The position numbers and the translations under genes are program-made. This document shows positions 1 to 5,603 of a DNA stretch of 6,793 nucleotides, piece by piece (positions within the stretch are counted from its first letter, which is position 1; each line of letters begins with the position of its first letter). Location: positions 1-6,793 of the forward strand of contig NZ_CALCYR010000151.1 of assembly GCF_937906425.1 (NCBI RefSeq), read 5' to 3'. This DNA comes from an uncultured Methanobrevibacter sp. Its GTDB lineage: Archaea > Methanobacteriota > Methanobacteria > Methanobacteriales > Methanobacteriaceae. The notes under the pieces were generated by a model. The model ran no database searches, was not told where the DNA came from, and saw only the letters and a program-made list of their open reading frames with translations.

Positions 1-968
1 GCTATATCTTGCTGTATATCTTCGGTATTCTCTTTAACAGAATTTATATTCTGTCCATTTTCATATGCTTTATCCCTAATATTTTGCATGGCATCTGTAA
101 GATTGTCTAAGTCATCATTAGTAGCAAACATCTCGTCCGTTTCATCACGAGTATAATAATTTGTTAAATCGACATTAGGAGAAATACCGGTTCTGGATGC
201 CGAACTTGTAGAATTCTTTTTTATTTTGTCTAATTCGTCTTTGATATATTTGACTCTATGTACTCCTTGTAAACTGTTCAAATTTAAATTTTGTTTTAAA
301 TTTTCTTTGCGTAACTTTTCACTTATTTTAGGTAAGGGGATTTCTATATTGAATTTTTTTTCTAAGTTTTTTCGCTTGATATTTTTTTCTTCGCATTTTT
401 CTTTGATTTTTTCGTTTTCTTCTTTTTTTATTATGTTCATTATTGGTGATTTATATTTGGGTAATAATAAGGAATTAGAACGCCATTCTTTTTTGAGTTC
501 GATTTTTTTTGTGTTGGCTTTTTCTTTTAATTCTTTTTGTTGTTCTTTGAATTTTTGATAAAAATGTTTTAACTCTTCTTTTCCTAGTATATTAATTTTC
601 CTATTTAATTTCATATTTTTATAAAATAATTTTTCTCTTTCTTCGTAGCTGTTTTCCATTTTAAAAAATAAATAATTTTGTTTCGATGGATTCTTTTCTA
701 ATTTAAGTACTTCTTCTTTTATTTTTTCTTTTCTTTTTTCTTCTTTTATTTGCTCCTCGCTTTTTTCTTTTGGTGAAAGAGTTATCTGCTCCTCGCTCTT
801 TTCACCCCCCTCCACCTTGTCAACACCCTGGGGCTCTTTTTTTTCGTCGATTTTTGTTATATTTTCTTTGTATAAATTAATATTTATTTTTTTTTTGTTG
901 TTATTTTTCAAAAATCTTTGTATGTCGATTAAATCTTCGTCTTCGTATTTTTTTATAAAATTCTGAAT
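1..968 (-). CDS. Partial coiled-coil protein of unknown function with a phage-fibre-like distal segment
   Basis: Not recognised. The minus strand is open without a stop for 322 codons, from just after TAA (971-969) to the left edge, so the C-terminus is missing. At about 27% GC such a long open frame is very unlikely by chance. Most of the protein is Lys/Glu/Asn-rich and probably coiled coil. It holds an in-frame repeat EKSEEQI spaced 12 residues apart (DNA 751-761 and 787-797), a GC-rich patch at 805-836, and a distinctive stretch WRSNSLLLPKYKSPI from base 485. From about 213 down to 1 the composition changes to Asp/Asn/Thr-rich, with YYTRDETDEMFATNDDL (about 158-108), which resembles linker segments of phage tail fibres, then more predicted coiled coil. 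The start is unclear: first ATG at 659-657, a TTG at 911-909, and no convincing ribosome binding site; coding character extends upstream of both. CpG is frequent (23 by hand count in 960 bases), unlike proS. Could be viral, eukaryotic, or an archaeal surface protein. Confidence 0.6.
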   Translation of the reverse strand, partial: MQNFIKKYEDEDLIDIQRFLKNNNKKKININLYKENITKIDEKKEPQGVDKVEGGEKSEEQITLSPKEKSEEQIKEEKRKEKIKEEVLKLEKNPSKQNYLFFKMENSYEEREKLFYKNMKLNRKINILGKEELKHFYQKFKEQQKELKEKANTKKIELKKEWRSNSLLLPKYKSPIMNIIKKEENEKIKEKCEEKNIKRKNLEKKFNIEIPLPKISEKLRKENLKQNLNLNSLQGVHRVKYIKDELDKIKKNSTSSASRTGISPNVDLTNYYTRDETDEMFATNDDLDNLTDAMQNIRDKAYENGQNINSVKENTEDIQQDI

Positions 969-1106
969 TTATATGTTTTATTTTAATGTTTTAGATTTTT
1001 TTATTAAAATCTGAATTTATATGTTTTATTTTAAATGTTTTAGATTTTTTTATAAAAATCTGAATTTATATGTTTTATTTTAATGTTTTATATTTTTTAT
1101 AAAATT
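963..1106. repeat. Three tandem ~48-bp AT-rich repeats behind proS
   Basis: Copies lie at 963-1010 (48 nt), 1011-1059 (49 nt) and 1060-1106 (47 nt). Each starts CTGAATTTATATGTTTTATT on the plus strand. A partial copy (947-962) runs into the first codons of the left reading frame, and a three-base remnant (1107-1109) lies next to the proS end. The middle copy holds a perfect hairpin, 8-base arms AGATTTTT and AAAAATCT with a 4-base loop on the minus strand; copy one has a weaker version and copy three lacks it. There are no spacers, so this is not a CRISPR array. It could be a minisatellite, a degenerate coding repeat, or the site of an assembly join. Confidence 0.85.
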
Positions 1107-1114
1107 CTGGGATT

Positions 1115-2521
1115 TTAATAGGTTTTTGCCATTAATGCTAAATGTTTTGCCGGTTTGCCACAGTGTGGGCAGGTCTTTTCAGTTTCAATATTTTCCTCTT
1201 GAATTCCTAAAATGTCAACATCAGTTTCCTCTTCAATGGCCTTTCCACATTCCTCATCTCCACACCAGTGGAAATTGACAACATTTCCATCGTCAACAAC
1301 TTCAGCAACATTTTCAAGGGATTCAAGATAAACCACTCTTTCTTCCTGATTTTTCCAGGCTTCAGCCTTAAGGTTTTCTTCAATTTCCTTGAGCAAGTCT
1401 TCCACTTTTTCAGGAATGTTTTCATCAAGGGAAACTTCAATCTTCTCTCCGGTATCACGTCTTCCAATGATTGCAACATTGTTTTTAAGGTCTCTTGGTC
1501 CCAATTCGAATCTAAGAGGAGTTCCCTTCAATTCCCAGTCATAGAATTTTTTACCCGGTCTAAGGTCCCTTGTGTCCATTTCAACCCTTATTCCATTTTC
1601 CTCAAGGGAATCCTTGATCTTTTCACATGCTGCCATAACCTCTTCAGCACCATCCTTGAAGATGATTGGAATGATTGTGATATGTTTAGGACTTATTCTA
1701 GGAGCAAGTCTTAATCCCTTTTCATCTCCGTGAGAAGCGATACTTGATGCGATTACCCTGTCAGAGACTCCATAACAGGTTTGATAAGCGTATTCATGTT
1801 CACCTTCCTTGTTTTCAAAGGTGATGTCATAGGTTTTGGAGAAGGTTTGTCCCAAGTTGTGAACGGTAGCTATTTGCAGGGTTTTTCCATCAGGCATTAT
1901 TGTATCGAAAGCCATAGTGTATTCTGCACCAGGGAACTTGTCCCATACAGGTCTTTTGCTGATGAGATATGCAATGCCCTGTTCGTCAAAGAATTTCTTG
2001 TAGATTTCAATTCCGGTTTCAACTTGTTTTTCAGCCTCTTCAGCTGTAGAGTGAACAGTGTGAGCTTCTGCAAAGGTTGTAATTTCCCTTACCCTTATGA
2101 GAGGTCTTGTATGTTTGGTTTCATATCTGAAGGTGTTTACAACTTGGTATTGCTTGATTGGCAGGTCAATGTGTGACCTTACCCATAATGAAAACATCGG
2201 ATAGATTGATGTTTCACTGGTAGGTCTTATGACTAGTTTTTCATTCAATTCCTTTTGTCCACCGTGGGTTACCCAATAAACCTCATCTTCAAATCCCTTT
2301 ACATGCTTGCCCTCTTTTGCAAGTTCGCTTTCTGGAATTAGAAGTGGGAATAAAACCTCATCATGTTCCTTGTCCAAAAGCTCTTTAAATATTTCCAAGG
2401 TGTATTTTCTTATTTTAAATCCATATGGGAGCCAAACGCTCATTCCTTTAATAGGATATCTTGAATCAATTATCTGTCCTTCTTCTAAAATGTTATGGAA
2501 CCATTCACTAAAATTCTCCAC
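1115..2521 (-). CDS. proS: Prolyl-tRNA synthetase, archaeal/eukaryal type
   Basis: Class II aminoacyl-tRNA synthetase that activates proline with ATP and charges tRNA-Pro in the cytoplasm. The 468 residues are full length for the archaeal-type family. Visible in order: the motif 1 region (GMSVWLPYGFKIRKY, about 26-40), the TSE loop (101-103), motif 2 (FRYETKHTRPLIRVREIT, 131-148, with Arg132 and Arg143), motif 3 (GLRLAPRISP, 269-278, Arg271), the anticodon-binding domain (about 280-380, including GTPLRFELGPRDLKN), and the archaeal C-terminal zinc domain with Cys420, Cys425, Cys451 and Cys454, ending in Tyr468 as usual for this type. The start codon is GTG at 2521-2519, chosen because GGTGAT sits 3 bases upstream and the N-terminus MENFSEWFHNILEEGQIIDSRYPIKG matches the family's. 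Divergent from egsA. Unlike its neighbours, it has no T-tract longer than four bases in the first 30 bases behind its stop. Everything argues for an intact housekeeping gene. Confidence 0.97.
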   Translation of the reverse strand: MENFSEWFHNILEEGQIIDSRYPIKGMSVWLPYGFKIRKYTLEIFKELLDKEHDEVLFPLLIPESELAKEGKHVKGFEDEVYWVTHGGQKELNEKLVIRPTSETSIYPMFSLWVRSHIDLPIKQYQVVNTFRYETKHTRPLIRVREITTFAEAHTVHSTAEEAEKQVETGIEIYKKFFDEQGIAYLISKRPVWDKFPGAEYTMAFDTIMPDGKTLQIATVHNLGQTFSKTYDITFENKEGEHEYAYQTCYGVSDRVIASSIASHGDEKGLRLAPRISPKHITIIPIIFKDGAEEVMAACEKIKDSLEENGIRVEMDTRDLRPGKKFYDWELKGTPLRFELGPRDLKNNVAIIGRRDTGEKIEVSLDENIPEKVEDLLKEIEENLKAEAWKNQEERVVYLESLENVAEVVDDGNVVNFHWCGDEECGKAIEEETDVDILGIQEENIETEKTCPHCGKPAKHLALMAKTY

Positions 2522-2524
2522 ATT

Positions 2525-2530
2525 ATCACC
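2525..2530 (-). promoter_or_regulatory. Ribosome binding site of proS
   Basis: GGTGAT on the minus strand, 3 bases before the GTG start, complementary to the archaeal 16S rRNA 3' end. It decides the GTG start; the nearby ATG overlapping it (ATGTG) is out of frame. Confidence 0.75.
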
Positions 2531-2567
2531 ATAAAAATAATTTTAATCCTTTATAATTTGTATAAGA

Positions 2568-2577
2568 ATTATATAAT
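2568..2577 (-). promoter_or_regulatory. Putative TATA box of proS
   Basis: ATTATATAAT on the minus strand, about 47-56 bases upstream of the GTG start. Archaeal initiation about 25 bases downstream of the box would give a leader of about 20-25 bases, enough for the GGTGAT site. Inferred from pattern and spacing only. Confidence 0.5.
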
Positions 2578-2777
2578 AATTTGATTAATTGAAATTCAAT
2601 TTTTATATAGTATATTAAAATATGTTTTTAATTAATTATATAGTTTTTAGATTTTTAGACTTTTTTCATTAATTTTTTATCATTTTTTCGGATTTTGAAA
2701 TTTTATTCCATTTTCCTTTATGAATTTTTCAGGGATTTTTTTAAATTTAAATCAAAAGTTTTTTTATTCATATCAAA

Positions 2778-2790
2778 CATATATTAAATT
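2778..2790 (+). promoter_or_regulatory. Putative TATA box of egsA
   Basis: CATATATTAAATT, centred about 65 bases before the chosen ATG. Transcription would begin near 2809, giving a leader of about 40 bases that includes the AAGGAG site. A second candidate, AATATTTAATT, lies directly downstream, so the exact box is uncertain. Confidence 0.35.
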
Positions 2791-2837
2791 AATATTTAAT
2801 TGACATGCTAAAATTTTAAATTCTAATGATAATTTTA

Positions 2838-2843
2838 AAGGAG
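2838..2843 (+). promoter_or_regulatory. Ribosome binding site that fixes the egsA start
   Basis: AAGGAG, 6 bases upstream of ATG 2850. It lies inside the longer frame that opens at ATG 2826, so it supports the internal ATG over the upstream one, which has no such site. Confidence 0.8.
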
Positions 2844-2849
2844 AATAAT

Positions 2850-3893
2850 ATGGATTCCAAAAAGATTCAGATGCCAAGGGAAGTGCATATAGGTCCAAAT
2901 GTCTTGGATGAAATTGGAGAGATATGTAAGGATTTACGTTTATTTGATGAGGCTCTAGTTGTTTCAGGTTACCGCACCTTTGATGTGGCAGGTAAGCAAA
3001 CGGTTGAGGCTTTGGAAAAATCTGATTTTGGAGTGGATGTTGTAAAGGTTCCAGACGCTTCAGAAGACTCAGTTTTAAAGGTTCAGGATAAAATTGCCAA
3101 TGCTTCTGTTGTATTAGGTGTTGGCGGAGGTAAAATCATTGATGTTGCAAAATTGGCATCAACCAATGAGCATTCCTATTTCATTTCCGTTCCAACCACG
3201 GCTTCTCACGATGGTATAGCATCTCCAATGGCTTCAATTAAAAATGGAAAGGGTTCCATTTCTAAAAATGCCAATTCTCCAATGGCTGTAGTGGCTGATA
3301 CAGGCATTATCAATAATTCTCCTTTTAGATTGATTGCTTCCGGTTGTGCAGATATCGTATCCAATTATACTGCTATCAAGGATTGGAAATTGGCTTACAG
3401 ATTAAGAAATGAATCTTACAGTGAATCTGCTTCAGCATTGTCCCAAATGACTGCAAAGCTTATTATAGACTCTTCCGACAGTATTAAGGAAGGATTGGAG
3501 GAAAGTGCTCGTATTGTGGTAAAGTCACTATTCAGCAGCGGTATGGCAATAAGTATTGCAGGTTCAAGCAGACCTGCAAGTGGTTCTGAACACCTTTTCT
3601 CACATGCATTGGACAGGATTGCCAAAAAGCCTGCATTGCACGGTGAACAGTGCGGTGTTGGAACAATAATGATGATGCATTTGCATGGTGGGGACTGGAA
3701 ATCAATTCAAACCATTCTTAAAAAGATCAAGGCCCCAACAAATGCAGCTGAGTTAGGAATTGATGATGAGGATATCATTGACGCTTTGACTATGGCACAT
3801 ACCCTAAGGCCTGATAGGTATACCATTTTAGGGGACAATGGTTTAACCAGGGATGCTGCTATTAAGTTGGCTATAAAGACTGAAGTTATTTGA
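2850..3893 (+). CDS. egsA: sn-glycerol-1-phosphate dehydrogenase (NAD(P)+)
   Basis: Reduces dihydroxyacetone phosphate to sn-glycerol 1-phosphate with NAD(P)H, the first committed step of archaeal ether-lipid backbone synthesis; cytoplasmic and Zn-dependent. The 347 residues are a normal length. Visible motifs: the nucleotide-binding GVGGGKIIDVAK (90-101, GGGK at 92-95), VPTTASHDGIASP (114-126) with Asp121 as likely substrate contact and Ser125 near NAD, Asp168 in SGCADIVSNY as a Zn ligand, and SEHLFSHALD (246-255) with His248 (Zn) and His252 (substrate) followed by His264 in LHGEQCG (Zn). These fit the iron-containing alcohol dehydrogenase-like fold of the glycerol dehydrogenase superfamily. 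The ATG at 2850 is preferred over the in-frame ATG at 2826, which would add MIILKENN with no ribosome binding site. A T7 tract follows the stop immediately. Intact. The alternative, bacterial AraM or glycerol dehydrogenase, is disfavoured by the archaeal context and motif spacing. Confidence 0.96.
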   Translation: MDSKKIQMPREVHIGPNVLDEIGEICKDLRLFDEALVVSGYRTFDVAGKQTVEALEKSDFGVDVVKVPDASEDSVLKVQDKIANASVVLGVGGGKIIDVAKLASTNEHSYFISVPTTASHDGIASPMASIKNGKGSISKNANSPMAVVADTGIINNSPFRLIASGCADIVSNYTAIKDWKLAYRLRNESYSESASALSQMTAKLIIDSSDSIKEGLEESARIVVKSLFSSGMAISIAGSSRPASGSEHLFSHALDRIAKKPALHGEQCGVGTIMMMHLHGGDWKSIQTILKKIKAPTNAAELGIDDEDIIDALTMAHTLRPDRYTILGDNGLTRDAAIKLAIKTEVI

Positions 3894-3900
3894 TTTTTTT
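3894..3900 (+). terminator. T7 tract behind egsA
   Basis: Seven T residues start at the base after the TGA stop. Oligo-T on the coding strand is the usual archaeal intrinsic termination signal. A second T-rich stretch with a palindrome follows at 3927-3950. Confidence 0.5.
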
Positions 3901-3926
3901 CCAAATTAAGAATTTTAAAAGTTTTT

Positions 3927-3950
3927 AATTTTTTTATCAATAAAAAAATT
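3927..3950. repeat. Perfect 11-bp inverted repeat, possible terminator
   Basis: AATTTTTTTAT (3927-3937) and its exact reverse complement ATAAAAAAATT (3940-3950) are separated by CA. The stem is all A/T but perfect, and its left arm carries T7. It lies 34 bases behind the egsA stop and 108 bases before the UPF0179 start. Best read as a second transcript-end signal for egsA. Confidence 0.55.
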
Positions 3951-4058
3951 ATCAAATATTAGATTTCAGTTTAAAAATAGAAAAGTTTTTTAATTGTTAT
4001 TCCTTGATTTTAGTGTGTTAAGTTTGATTTATTAATAAAAATTGAGGATTATGATTAT

Positions 4059-4496
4059 ATGATTACATTGATTGGTAAAAAATTGGCAAGGGAAGGTGAA
4101 AGTTTTCTTTTTTATGAAGCGGCAGAGGAATGTTCGAGTTGCCGTTTTAAGGCCACTTGTGTCGATTCTCTGATACCCGGACATATGTATACGATTACAG
4201 AGGTTCGGGATGTTGAACAGAAATGTCCTATTCATGAGGAGGAAAAGGTTAAGGTTGTTTCTGTTGAGGATGCTGAAATATGCATTTTAACAGATTCAAA
4301 GGGAGTCTTTGAAGGATCCAACTTTACTTTTTCAAGAAAGGGATGTTCAAATAAGGATTGTGACTTTAGAGGCATGTGTTTCCCGGATGGTATATTGAAG
4401 GAAGAAAAATGTACCTACATCAAGGACTTAGGTAAGTTTAAGGACTGTCCTAGAGGAAATCAATTGCAAAAATGTATTGTTAAGGTCCAATCTTAA
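4059..4496 (+). CDS. UPF0179 family cysteine-rich protein
   Basis: 145 residues, recognised as the archaeal UPF0179 family, whose function is not established. There are eleven cysteines: 25, 28, 34, 56, 75, 96, 101, 107, 118, 130 and 139. They form two similar groups, CxxCx5C with Cys56 and Cx4Cx5C with Cys118 or Cys130, which suggests two metal or Fe-S sites in a duplicated arrangement; that is inference. No signal peptide or membrane segment, so probably cytoplasmic. The start at 4059 is preferred because GAGG (4044-4047) lies upstream, though at a long 11 bases; the ATG at 4051 meets a stop after three codons. The last bases before rpiA carry a T5 tract (4510-4514). The rpiA neighbour does not by itself indicate a function. 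Confidence 0.85.
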   Translation: MITLIGKKLAREGESFLFYEAAEECSSCRFKATCVDSLIPGHMYTITEVRDVEQKCPIHEEEKVKVVSVEDAEICILTDSKGVFEGSNFTFSRKGCSNKDCDFRGMCFPDGILKEEKCTYIKDLGKFKDCPRGNQLQKCIVKVQS

Positions 4497-4538
4497 ATTT
4501 AATTGAAAATTTTTATTAGTTATTGTTATAATTTTGTT

Positions 4539-4610
4539 ATTTTGTGATTTGTTGTTTATTATTTTGTGATTTGTTGTTTATTTTTTTGTTATTTTGTGAT
4601 TTGTTTGGTG
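4539..4610 (+). repeat. Three short tandem repeats in the rpiA leader
   Basis: ATTTTGTGATTTGTTGTTTA occurs exactly at 4539-4558 and 4561-4580. A third copy, sharing its first 15 bases, starts at 4591 and ends in the GGTG ribosome binding site of rpiA at 4607-4610. Spacers are TT and a 10-base T-rich stretch. The block is G/T-rich with very little C, unlike the flanking spacers. If translated it would add a spurious hydrophobic N-terminus to RpiA. Confidence 0.8.
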
Positions 4611-4615
4611 TTATT

Positions 4616-5284
4616 ATGAGTCAAATGAAAAAAGATTGTGGTTATGCAGCTGCTGAACTTGTAAAAGATGGTCAAATTTTAGGACTTGGTACTGGTTCCA
4701 CCACCCATTACTTTATTGAAAAGGTAGGAATGAGAGTAAGGGATGAAGGAATTTCAGTTATGGGAATTCCAACTTCATATCAATCCTTTTTGCTTGCTCG
4801 CAAATGGAATATTCCAGTAACCTCTCTTGATGAGCATGAGGTTGATTTGGCTGTTGATGGTGCTGATGAAATCGATCCTGACTTTAATTTGATTAAGGGC
4901 GGAGGAGCAGCACATACCTTGGAAAAGATTGTCGATTATTCTGCTAAGGAATTGGTAATTATTGCAGATGAATCTAAACTTGTAGACTGTTTAGGAGCTT
5001 TCCCACTTCCTGTTGAAATCATACCTGATTCAGTAAGTCCAGTTACAAAGGCTTTGGAAGATATGGGTGGTCATGTTGAAATCAGAATGGGCCAATCCAA
5101 GGATGGTCCTGTAATAACTGACAACGGCAATTTTGTTTTGGATGTTGCATTCGGCAAGATTGAAAATCCAATTCATATGGAAAAGGACTTAAACACCATT
5201 CCGGGTGTAGTTGAAAACGGATTATTCACTGAAATGGTTGACAAGGTCATTATTGGTTCCAAAGACGGTGTAAAATATTTATAA
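4616..5284 (+). CDS. rpiA: Ribose-5-phosphate isomerase A
   Basis: Interconverts ribose 5-phosphate and ribulose 5-phosphate in the cytoplasm; in methanogens it supplies ribose phosphates for nucleotide synthesis. The 222 residues match the usual RpiA length. The phosphate-binding loop GLGTGSTT is at 23-30; the active-site block DLAVDGADEIDPDFNLIKGG (77-96) carries Asp81, Asp84 and Lys94, Glu103 is the expected general base, and Lys121 lies in ADESK. These positions coincide with the Escherichia coli enzyme numbering, which also supports the chosen start. ATG 4616 follows GGTG (4607-4610) by 5 bases. An in-frame ATG at 4544 would add 24 mostly hydrophobic residues encoded by the upstream DNA repeats, and is rejected. 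Independent transcription is likely, given 119 bases before and 94 after. Intact. Confidence 0.96.
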   Translation: MSQMKKDCGYAAAELVKDGQILGLGTGSTTHYFIEKVGMRVRDEGISVMGIPTSYQSFLLARKWNIPVTSLDEHEVDLAVDGADEIDPDFNLIKGGGAAHTLEKIVDYSAKELVIIADESKLVDCLGAFPLPVEIIPDSVSPVTKALEDMGGHVEIRMGQSKDGPVITDNGNFVLDVAFGKIENPIHMEKDLNTIPGVVENGLFTEMVDKVIIGSKDGVKYL

Positions 5285-5286
5285 TT

Positions 5287-5309
5287 GATTAAATCTTAAT
5301 TTTTTAATC
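5287..5309 (+). terminator. Hairpin with T6 tract behind rpiA
   Basis: GATTAAA (5287-5293) pairs with TTTAATC (5303-5309) around a 9-base loop, and T6 lies at 5300-5305, two bases behind the stop codon onward. A plausible transcript end for rpiA; the stem is weak because it is nearly all A/T. Confidence 0.45.
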
Positions 5310-5319
5310 TTTAAAATAT

Positions 5320-5328
5320 TTTATATAG
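5320..5328 (+). promoter_or_regulatory. Putative TATA box of the small membrane protein gene
   Basis: TTTATATAG, about 55 bases before the ATG at 5379. Initiation about 25 bases downstream would give a leader of roughly 30 bases that contains the GGTGAT site. This is one of the clearest archaeal TATA matches in the window. Confidence 0.55.
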
Positions 5329-5369
5329 TTTGGAAAATTTAAATAAATATTTAAAAAATAATTTCTTTA

Positions 5370-5375
5370 GGTGAT
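5370..5375 (+). promoter_or_regulatory. Ribosome binding site of the small membrane protein gene
   Basis: GGTGAT ending 3 bases before ATG 5379, the same sequence and spacing as at proS. It shows that this short frame is translated and fixes its start. Confidence 0.8.
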
Positions 5376-5378
5376 GAT

Positions 5379-5603
5379 ATGGCATTTGGAGGTCCTAGAC
5401 CATTTCCATCAGATTATAGGGAACTATTTAATAAGATTTTATTTTTAGCAGGAATTTTAATAATTATTTTTGCAATCCTATGGATTCTTGCTGAATTGAA
5501 TTTGATTCCGGTAATAATATTTGTACTTTTCCCACAATTTGTATTGCTCTTAATTGGTATATTTATTGTTTATCAAGCTTGGAATCGTAGAAATATGTAT
5601 TAA
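5379..5603 (+). CDS. Small two-helix membrane protein of unknown function
   Basis: 74 residues, not assigned to a named family. A short N-terminal segment with glycines, prolines and charges (1-19, MAFGGPRPFPSDYRELFNK) is followed by two hydrophobic helices, about 20-38 (ILFLAGILIIIFAILWILA) and 43-65, linked by a tight turn around Glu39-Asn41. The end, QAWNRRNMY, is basic. By the positive-inside rule the C-terminus would be cytoplasmic, and two helices would place the N-terminus inside as well. There is no signal-peptide cleavage pattern. Its own TATA-like box, a strong ribosome binding site and a T7 end signal make it a convincing independent gene. Neighbours give no functional hint; a role in the cell envelope is conceivable but unsupported. 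Confidence 0.8.
   Translation: MAFGGPRPFPSDYRELFNKILFLAGILIIIFAILWILAELNLIPVIIFVLFPQFVLLLIGIFIVYQAWNRRNMY

Larger units (their letters stand above)
2522..2849. other. Divergent intergenic region between proS and egsA
   Basis: 328 bases without a gene, strongly AT-rich. It must carry the promoters for both flanking genes; a TATA-like box can be proposed near each end. The middle (about 2640-2765) is made of T-runs separated by short GGATTTT-like pieces. No RNA gene, long inverted repeat or recognisable operator is visible. Confidence 0.7.

Noticed and set aside
211..216. EcoRI site GAATTC near the composition change in the unknown gene, as a cloning junction
   Set aside because: A six-base site occurs often by chance in AT-rich DNA, and the reading frame continues across it.
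226..558. Plus-strand frame of 110 codons, Phe/Ser/Leu-rich
   Set aside because: It is the antisense shadow of the Lys/Glu-rich minus-strand frame; AAA and GAA codons read backwards give Phe and Ser/Leu. No promoter or ribosome binding site.
963..1106. Possible CRISPR array
   Set aside because: Units are directly adjacent with no unique spacers and are nearly pure A/T.
1268..2534. Three plus-strand frames (1268-1714, 1781-2176, 2307-2534) and a minus-strand frame (1207-1479) over proS
   Set aside because: All overlap a full-length, motif-complete ProRS in another frame and resemble no known protein.
2826..2849. Eight-residue extension of EgsA
   Set aside because: The AAGGAG site lies inside it and serves ATG 2850; family numbering fits the shorter form.
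3416..3955. Minus-strand frames across egsA
   Set aside because: Shadows of egsA without start signals.
4032..4235. Minus-strand frame over the UPF0179 start
   Set aside because: Antisense shadow of a recognised family member; no supporting signals.
4544..4615. 24-residue hydrophobic extension of RpiA
   Set aside because: Encoded by leader repeats; the GGTG site and exact catalytic-residue numbering support ATG 4616.
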